Assembly: GCA_963662175.1 (NCBI GenBank)
Contig: OY759218.1
Span: 51,777,427-51,841,426, forward strand
DNA from: Aradus depressus
Lineage: Eukaryota > Arthropoda > Insecta > Hemiptera > Aradidae
DNA length: 64,000 nucleotides
Direction: 5' to 3'
A model generated the notes under the pieces. It was not told where the DNA came from. It made no database searches and was given only the letters and a program-made list of their open reading frames with translations. Both the position numbers and the translations under genes were made by a program. Numbering within the stretch: the stretch's first letter is position 1; every line of letters starts with the position of its first letter. Shown one piece after another: positions 10,073 to 22,182 of the stretch.

Positions 10073-10744
10073 GACTGTCCTACTGAAAACCCCAAGAAAC
10101 CAAACTGTGGACATTCGTCAAAGACGTACCAATGCACTTCATTAACTGAGAATTCATTGTACAGGGCTCATCAAAAGATTCCTAGACCAGCAGTAACTTA
10201 TTCATATACACTTGGGGGGAACATGAATACCCAAAGAGTTCCAATGAAATCGCTCCAGCTTTGTTTCACAGGCTGCAAAATACCGATTTCACAGGGATTA
10301 CTGTCCCCGACAAAGAGATTTCTTATAACGAAACAAAATACTAAGATATTGGCGCAAGGAGAGGCCTTTTATAGATCTGAGTTAGGTGAGAGAAAATCAG
10401 ATGTGAAGAGTGGGAAAAATATCACAACCAGTAAGGTTGGAGTGGTGAATCCTGGCACAATCGTGAAACCTCTAAAACTTCCTCATGTCCAAAATTTACT
10501 AACGAAGCACTTTGGACCGAATTGGGAGAGTGACACCAAATTGATTTTCTACAAAAACGATGAGCAGCTCAAGGACGAAAAGGAAAGGAAGAAAATTCAC
10601 AGGAAGAAGAAATGCCAGACGATATTTTGTGCGAGCCTGGAAAAGAAGATGTGGTCACTAGAATCTGATGTTTTTCTTAAGATCGATTCCTTTTTATTTA
10701 TTGTAAAAATATATACCTCTTGTTTTCAATATAATTTTGCGTGA
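10073..10744 (+). CDS. Unidentified open frame, about 223 codons
   Basis: The frame opens directly after an acceptor-like TTACAG at 10066-10071 and stays open to TGA at 10742-10744. Its early part has cysteines and a histidine (DCPTENPKKPNCGHSSKTYQC). The middle contains KLPHVQNLLTKHFGPNWE, then a lysine-rich stretch (KDEKERKKIHRKKK). The last 30 residues look like translated AT-rich non-coding DNA. Short phrases of the type AAAACCGGCCATCTCCAAA lie on both sides (9745-9766, 10827-10875), which could mean it belongs to a mobile element. I do not recognise the family. It may be a real terminal exon, a transposon ORF or a decayed gene. Confidence 0.4.
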   Translation, partial: DCPTENPKKPNCGHSSKTYQCTSLTENSLYRAHQKIPRPAVTYSYTLGGNMNTQRVPMKSLQLCFTGCKIPISQGLLSPTKRFLITKQNTKILAQGEAFYRSELGERKSDVKSGKNITTSKVGVVNPGTIVKPLKLPHVQNLLTKHFGPNWESDTKLIFYKNDEQLKDEKERKKIHRKKKCQTIFCASLEKKMWSLESDVFLKIDSFLFIVKIYTSCFQYNFA

Positions 10745-10887
10745 ATAATTGTATCTTCTATTACCAATACAATTTTGTGTAATATTTATTTCGTTGTATT
10801 TCTAGTTCAGATTGTTGCAAAATGCAAAACCGGCCAAATCCAAAACGAGCTGCAAAACTGGCCATCTCCAAAACAAAGAATGAAATA

Positions 10888-10915
10888 CCCCCCCCCCCCC
10901 CCCCCCCCCCCCCCC
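10888..10915. repeat. Poly-C tract (28)
   Basis: An uninterrupted run of about 28 C. Proline- or glycine-rich open frames across it are artefacts of the homopolymer. Confidence 0.95.
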
Positions 10916-11111
10916 TCTCAATACCTCGCCTCCATAAATTGCATACTGAAACACACTGCCGAAACGCTTCGAATGCCATGCAATTTTTTTTTATAGCTGA
11001 ATTTGACTCTGAGTGACAGAAAAAGAGCTTTACTAATTTTTTTTTTTTTTGGAGATGTCCACTTTTGCAGCCATACGACTCAAGTGTTCGTTTGACCAAC
11101 AATTTGGTTTT

Positions 11112-11225
11112 TTCACAGAATGTAAAATAAACTAAAGTCTGATTAAACAAATCTGTGAGAGGTCAGACTGTAGTTTATTTTACATTTTACCTGTGAAATA
11201 ATCACTTTTCACTACATCAGCCATC
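11112..11225. mobile_element. Foldback element, family D (partial copy)
   Basis: GTAAAATAAACTAAAGTCTG and, inverted, CAGACTGTAGTTTATTTTAC form arms around AAATCTGTGAGAGGT. It is followed by CACTACATCAGCCATCTTCA, which also ends the family D copy at 50213-50600. The hammerhead-like core of that copy is not present here. Confidence 0.5.
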
Positions 11226-11599
11226 TTCATATTAATTTGTGATCTTTTATTTTATCATTGAATTCATAATTGTAAATTACAGCAACAAAAAAAATTTTGT
11301 ATTTAGAAGCCATTGTTTTTAATATATTTCTAATAATCCACTGAAACTCGTTAGATTTTCCACCCTATGAACAATTATCAACTTTTTCTCTCATTTAATA
11401 AAAAATGTTCATTTTTTATCCACTTGAACACTTGAATAAATAATTGTTATAGATTGTAAAAAGTGTTAAAATGTGCCGATCTTAGTTTTCTAATTTTAAG
11501 TTTCTTGTATGGGATAGTAAAGTCGTTGTTATCTTCAATTCATAGAAATATTTCGATAAAAAAAAAAAAAAGTCCGTATTTGTCCGTAAATGTGATTAT

Positions 11600-12298
11600 A
11601 TATCGATGCGTTCCAGGCAAAAGGCCCTAACCCACATAGGGTTAACTTTAGAGGAGAAAGAAAAAAACTGTTTCATTATTAAACAAACCAAGTTGGCTTT
11701 CCACATTAGTTTAATTGTAATTTTTAAGGATCTTTTCTGTTACATAGAACAATTATTTTTCATCAATACTTGCATCTCTTTACAAGAAATAACAGTAAAG
11801 TGAACCACTTTGTTGATTAGGGCCTTTGTCACCTTCTAGCAACGGGCCCTGTCTCATAATGTAACCTATTGGTTAGGGCTTTTGGCAGTTTTTGAAAGTC
11901 CCGAATGTTCAGAACGAAAGCCCTAACTCACTTCTATCATTGATAAAATAAAAAATTACCTTTTATTAAATTTTTTATTTTATTTTTATTAAATTTTTTT
12001 TTTATATTTAACAAAAAACCGATTAGGGCATTTGGACTAGGGGATAGATCTTTTGGTCTCTCAAATTATATAAAGTTTTGTGAGAGTATGTGGGTTAGGG
12101 CCTTTTCCCTGGACCACATTTTGCAATGCCAAGGGCCCTCCAATTTCTAATTTCCTATTTTTATAAATTTTGTTAAAAATTATTACAATATGGAGTTAAC
12201 AGAAATGTGCGGGCTAGTCAATAGTGTGGGATAGGGCCAAAACATGAAAACCTCAAAAATTGAGGGATTAAGGTCTTTTGCTTGGAACGCAATGATAT
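11600..12298. mobile_element. 699-bp element with terminal inverted repeats and repeated GGTTAGGGCC motifs
   Basis: The ends read ATATCGATGCGTTCCAGGCA and, inverted, ATATCATTGCGTTCCAAGCA, and the similarity continues into AAAGGCCCTAACC / AAAGACCTTAATCC. Inside, the motif TTAGGGC(C)TTTTGC and variants recur at about 11621, 11817, 11871, 11919, 12021, 12091, 12228 and 12265 in both orientations. Such subterminal repeats commonly bind a transposase. No open frame of note and no clear target duplication, so the superfamily is open. Confidence 0.65.
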
Positions 12299-12737
12299 GT
12301 AGCGTTCTATATGACCGTACATGGTTTTAAAAAAAAAAAAAAAAAAGTACAAGAAGAGGGGAGTAGAAAAAAAAAATGGATTATTCACGTAATCACCAAT
12401 TTTTTAAGTCGAAATTGGGTTTTGAAACAACAACCATTACGTGAGATGTTAAATCAATATTTAACCTCTAATTGACAGCTTCCGTGGGCCGAGAGTGCCA
12501 TTCATTTCGGGTATTAGTTTTCGGCATTTTCGAACTTACGTTCGGCCATTTTTATTCGTCCAAAGATTGAAATGGATGTTTTGAGCTTTGAACGTTGGGC
12601 ATCTTGGGAAGTATTTCAGGTTTTGAGAAAAGTGCTAAGTCCAATACTAGGATTTCTACCATTCGGGTAGTTGGGGTATTCCGACTTTGCTCTCAATTAA
12701 ATTGTATATGTGAGTTTAAAAGGCTATGAGTATGGCC

Positions 12738-13483
12738 AGGCCCGGACTAAGGGGCACTTGGGGCTATGGTGAGGCCCGGACTGAGGAGAGGCCTGGAGGC
12801 TACCCCCCTGGGTCCCCAGTTTGAGGAGGCCCGGACTGAGGAGAGGCCTGGAGGCTATCCCCCTGGGTCCCCAGTTTGAGGAGGCCCGGACTGAGGAGAG
12901 GCCTGGAGGCTATCCCCCTGGGTCCCCAGTTTGAGGAGGCCCGCACTGAGGAGAGGCTATCCCCCTGGGTCTCCAGTTTGAGGAGGCCCGCACTGAGGAG
13001 AGGCCTGGAGGCTATCCCCCTGGGTCTCCAGTTTGAGGAGGCCCGCACTGAGGAGAGGCCTGGAGGCTATCCCCCTGGGTCTCCAGTTTGAGGAGGCCCG
13101 CACTGAGGAGAGGCCTGGAGGCTATCCCCCTGGGTCCCCAGTTTGAGGAGGCCCGCACTGAGGAGAGGCCTGGAGGCTATCCCCCTGGGTCCCCAGTTTG
13201 AGGAGGCCCGCACTGAGGAGAGGCCTGGAGGCTATCCCCCTGGGTCCCCAGTTTGAGGAGGCCCGCACTGAGGAGAGGCCTGGAGGCTATCCCCCTGGGT
13301 CCCCAGTTTGAGGAGGCCCGCACTGAGGAGAGGCCTGGAGGCTATCCCCCTGGGTCCCCAGTTTGAGGAGGCCCGCACTGAGGAGAGGCCTGGAGGCTAT
13401 CCCCCTGGGTCCCCAGTTTGAGGAGGCCCGCACTGAGGAGAGGCCTGGAGGCTATCCCCCTGGGTCCCCAGTTTGAGGAGGCC
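12738..13483. repeat. GC-rich 55-bp minisatellite, about 13.5 copies
   Basis: The unit contains GAGGCCCGCACTGAGGAGAG, GCCTGGAGGCTATCCCCCTG and GGTCCCCAGTTTGAG. Its GC content is far above the surroundings. Early units have GGACTGAGG instead of GCACTGAGG, and one unit (about 12941-12975) lacks eight bases. Two blocks with GGTCTCC alternate with blocks of GGTCCCC, showing block-wise spread. The period is not a multiple of three, so the long frames across it rotate and are not genes. Confidence 0.95.
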
Positions 13484-14313
13484 TTTGTTTTTCATATTTA
13501 AAATGCTGAAAGTTAATTTGTTTTAAAACGTTACCCCACTGAAAAAAAACATACAGAATCGTTCAATCAGTACTTCGCAGCAAATTTATGAACAATGTTT
13601 TTATTATGACAGCTATTCAAAATAATTCGAAGAGCTAGAACATTTTAAACACTTCATCGGTTCTAATGAGGTTTTACTCATCTCTCAGAAATTTACTTTA
13701 AATCACTGCTCCAATCAGAGCAACTTTCACCCTTAATCTTGAACAATTGTTTAATTAACAACTGGTTTCCTTAAAGTTTTCGTGGGGAAAAATATAAAAA
13801 CTGAAACAAGGTGCATATTAATTTTCAGCGCTCAAAAATAGACTAGTGAGGATCACTATAAAAAATATGTGGGCCTGAACTTTATGACTGTCCCCGGGCT
13901 CCGAATGTCCTCAATTCAACCTTGAGTAAATGCACCTATACATTTTCAGACAAAAGGTTTGACAAGAAAGGGGGGCTTAACTCCCGACAGAATCAATATA
14001 TTTACACGAAGTTTCGAAAGACATCTGTTAAGTTTCAGCTGAATCAGCCAAAGAAGTTAAGGGGTTTAGAGGGGGCCTAGCTACAAAACCCCGATATAAT
14101 TCGATGGAATGAACAATTCTATTAGAAATCGTATTTGTGAACTGGAAAATTCATTAGTAGTCCACTGATTTTCGAACAAATCAGCCAAGTATTTAATGGA
14201 CGAGGATTTTAAAATAATTCAAGGGGTGTAGGTTGCCCATTGATTTTTTTTTCGACAATTGACAGGATACTTATTTCTGAGGAGAGGTGTGAGGATAGGT
14301 GAATTTTGCTTAC
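13484..14313. other. Stretch with degenerate repeat only
   Basis: 13975-14110 carries weak traces of repeat family R (TTTCAGCTGAATCAGCCAAA, GGGGGCCTAGCTACAAAACC). The rest shows no gene, RNA or repeat that I can support. It would be first-intron sequence if the exon at 14314-14515 is real. Confidence 0.3.
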
Positions 14314-14515
14314 CTCTAAGTAATGTTGGATGTGGTTGTGGTCTTGGGTAAGCCATTTGCTGGTGTGTTGGCCCAGGATATGGTCTGCTAGGGCCCGGGG
14401 CCCGCGGTGGCCCACTAATTTGCCCACTATTTGGCCCACCAATTGGCCCAGAAGTTGGCCCACCCTCACCTTCCCCCATCAGTGTATTCAGCATTTTACT
14501 TGCAAAACTGAACAT
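14314..14515 (-). CDS. Possible first coding exon of an unidentified gene
   Basis: From ATG at 14513-14515 the frame reads MFSFASKMLNTLMGEGEGGP, then a glycine/proline/serine-rich stretch with GPIGGPNSGQISGPP and PGPSRPYPGP, ending HPTLLR before a good splice donor (AG/GTAAGC, donor GT at 14312-14313). That gives 67 codons plus one base. The donor, the ATG shortly downstream of a TATA-like box and the non-repetitive, GC-richer sequence support a real exon. Low-complexity Gly/Pro sequence is weak evidence for coding, and no partner exon is recognised further left in the window. I do not recognise the protein. Confidence 0.4.
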
Positions 14516-14587
14516 TGTTTAAACGGCACTTTGCCAAAACGAAAAATTAAAATTAAAAAAAAAAGCAAAGCCACTCACGAAACCGAC

Positions 14588-14595
14588 AATTTATA
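14588..14595 (-). promoter_or_regulatory. TATA-like box upstream of the 14.3-kb exon
   Basis: Minus-strand TATAAATT lies 73-80 bp upstream of the ATG at 14515. Suits a start of transcription near 14560, but single TATA matches are common in AT-rich DNA. Confidence 0.25.
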
Positions 14596-14931
14596 CATAT
14601 TCCAAATTTCGAATTTGGATGAATTTGAGTTCACCCTAAGCCCCAAAGAACGGACATCCTCCCACTGTTGTAGAATGCCGCTCCTCACGAAACTCTGGTC
14701 GATAGTACATGAGTTAACGCATGCGTAACAGTTCACGTCACATGTAATCATACAACTTCATTTATAAAACGTCAACGAGCGTGACGCTATATTTTACTAT
14801 TATTATTTATTACAAAAAAAAAACAGCATTTACGTCTTTAAATTAGTTCACAAACTCAAATAACGTTACACAAAAGTGTAATTCTTCCATGATACAAAAT
14901 TATCTGAATTTGCGCAACCTTATACATTTTT

Positions 14932-15145
14932 TAACTTCTAAGTTGAGGAACGCGGACATTATGTGGAATTTGTAATAAATAAATAAAACAAACTTATTTG
15001 TTGTGAACTCAGTTATATGAACTCAGTTAGACAGTTCATAACTAGACCTGACGATGGTGTGAGGCCGAAACCGGTAGTTTTATTTTTATAAATATCTTTA
15101 GTGGAATAGACAATATTTCAAAAAATAAGTTTGTTTTATTTATTT
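14932..15145. mobile_element. Foldback element, family B, with hammerhead-like core
   Basis: The ends are AAATAAATAAAACAAACTTA and its inverted copy TAAGTTTGTTTTATTTATTT. The plus strand has CTGACGA (15048-15054), one extra T, a GG..CC stem II, GAAA (15067-15070), the palindrome ACCGGT and then A. The core is followed by the block ATCTTTAGTGGAATAGACAA, which matches the ends of family A. No open frame. The left flank AAGTTGAGGAACGCGGACAT recurs beside the copy at 38684-38929. Confidence 0.65.
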
Positions 15146-16640
15146 ATACATTTTTACTTCTAAAGAATTGAGTCACCTGGTATATATGAAGTAAAGAAGA
15201 GCCGCAAGTTTTTATAATATTTAGCCATGAAACTTATTAACAAGACGAGTCTCAACAAAGTTTGTTTCATACAAATCGGTTTAGTTTAACCGAAATTTTA
15301 ATAGATGAATGAACAGAGCGTTACACGTAACTTTATTTGCGTAACTCAAGACCGCAAAAAGCCAGACTGGACCAAATTTAAATCATAACAGCAAACCAAC
15401 GTAGAATAAAAATGAAATATTTTATATTTTGTTCCGTAACACTATTTCCGTTACATCGACATTTTGTTACTTGGTATTTACTGTATTCTTGTCGGGAAAA
15501 TCCTGTCAATGAATGGCTGACAATGTACTTCCCTGAACTCTCCTCCACTCTTTGGCCATTTTGGCTGACATTCTTAGTGAGTCAGGCACGTGTTCTGTAC
15601 GTAGCTACAAGTAGTATAAGGGAAGGTATTAAATCGATCAAAAATTTTAGTTTTCAACGGAATTTCATGTTTTTCGACCACCGATACAGAAATTATTTTT
15701 TTTTTAAAAGTAAATTTATGCATTTGTGAACTCCCAATAAAATGTATTTATCAATATGAAATTTTATATATGAATTCCAGAACCGAAAAAGGACAACACC
15801 TACTTGTTTCAGTCAAATCGGCGAAAAGGAACTCATAAGCCTTAATAACTGCTGATGTGATGTATGTGCTAACAAGAAATTTCATACGAGAATGAGTCCT
15901 AGACTTCCACTAATTATCAGCCAAATCGGGCAAAGGAGAAGTGTTTAGAGGGAGAGCAGACCCAATTTATATAATTCGAACTAGGGATGTACTGACTGAT
16001 TCACCGACGACTATTATTTTTTTACGGTTAATAGGAAGTTACACGGTCTGACTGAAAATCTAAGGATGAGAAAGTAAAGATGCTGGCAGCTAAGGCTGAT
16101 TTACAGTTTTTGGGGGCCCTAATTGTTGAGGAAACAATTTGTTGAGGTTAGGTGGGATGGAGCAGAAGTAAATAATTATTAAAAAATATGTATTGGATCA
16201 TATCCCTAATCATAATCCTCCCTATATTTAAAGATTTTTTAAATATTTATAATGACAATAAAGTAATAATTGATTTATTTATAGTCATAGGATATGAAGA
16301 ATTATTTTGGTGGTACAATGCACTTCATTGCAGTTATAAATTATTACATTAGTTATTATAATTAGAAAAAAAATAAATATAGGGAGAAGTACGATAACGG
16401 GTAAGATTTTATGTATTGTAAAAAATAGAACATCTAAAGAAATAAAATATCCGTGTTTCTTAGGCCTCCATTTTTTTTCCGGCATTTCTTCCAGAGATTT
16501 CTTCAACTTGACTTCACAATATTTCGGAACACTTCCCCTTCCCTTCTTCCGGTCACCATATATCTTACATGTAGCAGAGGCGTTATCGGCAAATTGGCAC
16601 TTACTTGAAGGTCGATAAGAAGGAAACTTTTAGATTTTTA
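15146..16640. other. Stretch with a family R fragment, no gene called
   Basis: 15740-15985 holds a degenerate family R unit (TTTCAGTCAAATCGGCGAAA, AATAACTGCTGATGTGATGT). On the minus strand about 16640-16430 a lysine-rich frame stays open (KSLEEMPEKKWRPKKHGY) but has no recognised homologue and no clear splice sites, so I do not call it. Confidence 0.3.
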
Positions 16641-19600
16641 TATACATCAACTCTTTTCAAAATAAACATAAAAATACTTATAGAGTGAAATAGAGTTGCA
16701 CTTAACACTTAATACAGTAAACGGAGAGCCGCGTCTGTAAAATGACCATGCTTCGTAAGAGAGGCCCCCGAAGCGTCTTTCTGTCCGTTTCTATAGACAC
16801 CAAATCATTTGAGGTAGAAAGTTGCGTTTTTTTTTCTGCAATGTCCAGAGATATGTCCCCCCAATGTCAGGAAATCGGTGAGCGACATCTCCAAAGTTTT
16901 TCCTCAGCCTGTAGAGACAAAAATTAGGAGCAAATGTCCATATCAGCTCTTGAAAAAGTAAAATTATTTTAAATAAAAAATGACAAAATGCTATTAATAT
17001 CTCATATTAAAAATAGTTATGAAAAGAATAACTTAGGACATGACTACAAAGATGTTGGAACTGATAATGGCAAAATAAAATCTCAAAACGTCGCAATTTA
17101 AAAAAAAAATTAAATAAATGAGACAGACACAGCAGCCTTTTTTTAGTTGTTCTATTTTTTTAGGCCGCCAAAGATGAAAAGGAAACGATTCTTCATGTAA
17201 AATTTAATATCGTCTTAATGTAATATATAATGTTTCTCTTTCATCACAATGCTAGGAAGTGCGTAGAGAAAAGCGAGCGAAGCGAGCCAGTTCAGTGGGC
17301 CTAGTTAGTAATAAAAAATAAATAAATAAATAAACAACGCACTTCCAACATAAATTAATTTTATTATGAACACTGATAAAGTAATAATTACACTCATTTC
17401 ACGACATTAATATTACTAAAGAAATGCTTATTCCAGCTTCTTCCACTTAAAACTAAATTTGGAATGTCTTAAACATCGGTGTCATTCGAATTTTAAATGT
17501 GAATTTAAAAAAAAAAAAAATTAATTAATCCGCAAATAACATTAATTAAAATAAATAAAATAATAATACAATTAATTACAATAATTTTCCAAAGTTAATA
17601 TAAAGTATAAAATTACTTACTAATATCATTTTAAAGCTAAATACTGGGGGAAATATAAATAAATATATATATATATATATATTTAAATATTTAAAAACTA
17701 ATTATAGGAAATGCTACAATTTATTTACAATCAAAAAAATGGTGAAGAAAATGATGTTTTCAAAAATAAATTTACAATGTTATTATGAATTAATCTCAAA
17801 AATATAATAATTATTATCATAGTTAATAAGCGGGTAATTAAATTAAAATATATATATATTGCTCGTTAGTGCAAGAGGAAAGAGGGAAAACGATAAAAAA
17901 TAAAATTATTAATTTCATTAGTTGTATTTATTTAAAAAAATAAATAAATAAAATACCATTTATAATTACTCCAAATTTAGTATTAACATAAGTACACATT
18001 TAGATAGATAATAAATGTGTACTCCAATTAATCGTGCATTATTTTTTTTTTTGGGGGGGGGGGGGGGGGACGGGGTTCTTCTAAAAGAGTACATATAACA
18101 TTTATCCAAATTAATGATTGTGGGCTAGGTTTTTTTTTTTGGTTTTTTTCAAAACACTTTTATGACCAATAAATACGTCAAGAGTAAAAATGTAAACTGG
18201 CTAATTTTTTGATCAAACCACATGGTCTGCGGGGGAGGGGGAAGTAATGTTTAAGTTATTATACTGTTTCTTTTCTTTGAGGCATTGGCTTCAATGACCT
18301 TTAGCATACAGAAATAAATTAGTACCAGTAATTTTTTTGTGTCTAATATATATATATTTTTATGCACTGTGATTTAGTACTGGTGTTTTACAAGAATAAA
18401 TATATCATTGCACCATCTGCAGTTGTTATAAGAGACGGGCTGTCTATAGGTTTCAGTTCAATTCTAAACGGGGTATTCTGCAGAAATTTTAAGTACAAAT
18501 TCACAATCATTCAAATTAATGAACTCTGGGTTGTTAGACAGACTCCGTTTTTACTTCAATAAAACTGCCAAGTATTGAACTGTAGAATACAATTATTAAA
18601 AAGAAATGCCATTAGAATTTGAAAAACATTCATACTAATTCTTCAATTATCTTAAATTTATTGGTCACAGATGTTACATTTTTTAAATAATGTCATTGCT
18701 CCCTTTTTTTTATATTAAATTGTGGCGCTTACTTCTTAATCGTTCACATTCGTATGTCAAAATTAGCCAGCTTAATTTCAAGAATTATAGATAAATTCGT
18801 TATCTAAGTTGTGCATGATAATTAAAACATTCAGAATAATTACAATTGTATCCTACTAACATTTATTTCATAAAATTCTTTCTTTAAGCTTAAGTAGAAA
18901 TAAACTCTATGATATAGGGAAATAAGTGAGTAGATATATATATATATATATATATAATGTTCATTTTGTCTGGAAAAAAAAATTAAAGAAATAGATTAAT
19001 TAAATCTCAGTAGCCATCTTAAATTAAACTTCTGTTCGCACCTTTCAAAATGATATCAGGTTCATTTAATTTTTGTTTTAGTTTAAAGAATATTTAAAAA
19101 AAAATATAATCTTTCTTCTAGTTATGTCTCTCCTCTGCCCAGGGATCGGTTTCCACACACCATCAAATCTTCCATCTTCTGAGTTCGTTCAACTAATTTA
19201 TGTATGTGTGTGTCTCAGCTAGTGATTGATGGCTTAGAATTGACGAATGATACTTTTCTTTTGGGGGAGGGAAATTTTTTCAATATTGGCCACATGGCTA
19301 AAGAGAAATAATCCTGATCTTAAGGACTTAAATAAATAAATTCCATTGAAAGAAAAAAAAAAAAAAAAATGCAATTTAATCAATAGAAATGAACGAATAA
19401 ATTGCATTTTTTATTGTGTACATTTTTTTCCACTCAATCAATGCCTTGTATGTCAAAAAATATATATTATTTTTAAAATTCAATATTATTTTTAAAAATA
19501 AAAATAAACACAATAGCCGTCAAATTGACAATAAAAAGTCAAGGGATGAAGATGGGAAACTTTTCCGAAACCGGTTGCTAAAACAGAATATAATAAAATA

Positions 19601-20569
19601 TCTATTATCAGAATGGAAATGATCACTTTATAAGATTTTATTTTATTAAAAAAAATTGTATGCAAAAGAAAAAAAAAAAATATTTAAACAAAAAAAACTG
19701 TATAAAGGAGAAATGGAATATAGCATTAAATCAGTAATCAAATTATAAACAAAGTTTTGTGGTTTACTTAAGGATTCACTAATATTTCACATCGACTAAT
19801 TACATGGTTAGTTCTATTTGCCAATATATAATGGGATTTGCAACAAGGCATTTAAGCACACGATCCTCTCATCCCTGATTTGCCAATAATATTACTACTT
19901 CACAACAGAATCAATATACATCTTCTCATTGTACCTAGTAATCAATTATTTAATGCTGCTTTAAAAAATGCATTTATTTAAAGTATAAAAGCACATATAT
20001 TCTCAATGGTTGATGCGCCTTAAAAAAAAAAAAAAATGTTTTTTTAGCAAATTATTTTCTGAATAATTATTGCTAACTACGCAAGGGAGTCAATTTAACC
20101 GTCCGTCGTAAATTTCTCAATAAACAGTGTTGGGTATCGAAATTTAAGAGAAATCAAAATGTTCGGATTATCCTCCAGTAGAATGGGCTGGTGGTTTCAC
20201 TGTCCCCTCAAGAGAGGTCCGAAGGTACACTGAAATGAGGGGGTTATACTTGAAACTGCCATTATGAGAAAATTGAATAATGAAAATGACTCAAAAGCCA
20301 GTTTAGGTTAATAAATCATCATTGATGCAGCTGTATATTTTTTTTACAATTCCAGCTAATGCGAGTTTTTGATAAACCTAACAATACTTTCCCATTAGTT
20401 CAGATTATCGGCACTCCATTGTACTTACCTTGAAATTGCTAATTAAATAAGCTCAGTTTGGAATATTTCACATCTAAATTTTTATTACAACAAAAAATAT
20501 TGTTTCCTCCATTCTTTTTTTTTTTTTTTTTTTTCTGAAATTAAAACTGAAATAGTTTGTATGTTTTGC

Positions 20570-20830
20570 CTCATGCCCAGGATTTAACTAAGAAGTCATA
20601 TCGCCGACTACTAAAGTATTCTTTCGTCGCTCTGGAGGACATGAGCTTTATTTTACTGTGGAAGTCTCCAATTTTGTTCCTCTTTAACGAGTATCTGACA
20701 TTGCACAGGTTCGGGACCATCGCATAACATCTCATCCGAAGGACAGCATGCTCGAACTCCCAGAAAGGGCCTCGAATCTATGAACTTGAGCATAGTAGGC
20801 AAACACACTATGTACTACCTGCGCACTGAA
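20570..20830 (-). mobile_element. tRNA-derived SINE, diverged copy
   Basis: On the minus strand it has ACTACCTGCGCACTG-side head sequence, CATCCGAAGGACAGCATGCT in the body on the plus strand, and the tail CATGCCCAGGATTTAACTAA. Similar over most of its length to the copies at 7027 and 52412, but with many substitutions. Confidence 0.55.
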
Positions 20831-22182
20831 TTTGTGAAAACAATTTTTCAAGCACGATCCGTTACGGAATTACAGTTAACAATAAAAATGTAATGGGCTA
20901 ATTTATACGATAAAAGTAAACCGAAATTATTTTTAATTATGTTTTTCTTTTCCTCTAGATTTCATCGCATTCAACGATCAAAATGTTTATTAGATTTCAT
21001 CGCATTCAACGATCAAAATTTTTATAATTAACTTTACAATATTTATTATCGCAATATTTTCGCAACAGAAACCATTCATGAAAATGGTTAACATTTTTAA
21101 AATGACAAAACAATTTTGATACAACACACATCAATAGAAAGCTTATTTAAAACGCAATTTCAAAATAAACATAAAAAATCAGTTCTCTAACCATTATTTG
21201 TCTTCGAGAAAAGCCCACCCTTATTTAGTGAATATGTATAGCAACTCACATGTTAATACGTATAAATAAGTCGTAGAATACAAAATATATATATTTTGTT
21301 TCCTTTTCAATGTTTGAAGGTTAGATTTGTTTACATGAATAAAAAAAAATAAGTAAATAAAAATATAAGGTAAAAGTATATTTGTGTATGGAAAAGATAG
21401 GGAACTTAAGATATTAATAAGACATTTCAAAACGAATATAGTTACTTATTCAGAAGGCTGAATCAGTTTTTTAAAAAAAGCTATTGTCTATATTCCCCCC
21501 CAAAGTGTTGTATAACCAGTTCATCTCTTCTTTCACATATTTTGAAATTTCTTTAATATAATTTTTTTTTTTCAAGAGAACACTACTTATCTGTTATGTG
21601 TGTTTGTGCATGAAAAATTAGATATACATCCAGTGCTTTATAATATAAGTAATGACAGAACAATAAACAAGGTTTAAGGGCTTCAGCAAGTGACCATAGA
21701 AAACTTACAAACAACATTTAAAAAAATATGGAAATTTTATCAAAAAAGCTTTATTTTTTCTATTCCTCTGTTCAAAAATAAGCGATTACAAAATAAATTA
21801 AAAAAAACTGTTCAGTACGTACATCACACAAAACTAAAAAAAATAATGAAAACCATACTTTTTTTTTTACATAAGTATTAAGTAAAACAAAAATCACATT
21901 TACCACACGAGCTTACAGAATGTTCACACAAAAACCATATATAATAGAAAAAATGTAATGTATAAAATGTATCTGCACTATATACATTACTTAAAGATAT
22001 TGAAGGGCTATTTTCCTTTTTCCTTAAAAAAAAGTAATAAATAAAATAAATTAGAAACGCCGTTAGAAAAAGCATCAATTGGAAAGAACATATTAGATTA
22101 TTTATTTGCCGAGAAGAATTATTTCAAATTATTTTGGAGGAAAAGATAAATAAATGAAATTAAAAATAAAGAAAAGTGAAAA

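Noticed and set aside
10761..11150. Open frames with poly-Pro or poly-Gly
   Set aside because: Produced by the 28-base C run; no splice sites, start context or homology.
12800..13091. Open frames of 71-82 codons with repeated Gly/Pro/Leu peptides
   Set aside because: They lie wholly in the 55-bp minisatellite, whose period rotates all three frames.
14209..14469. Overlapping minus-strand frame rich in GQLVGQ repeats
   Set aside because: Shadow of the frame at 14314-14515 in the same GGCCCA-rich repeat; it has no fitting start and donor.
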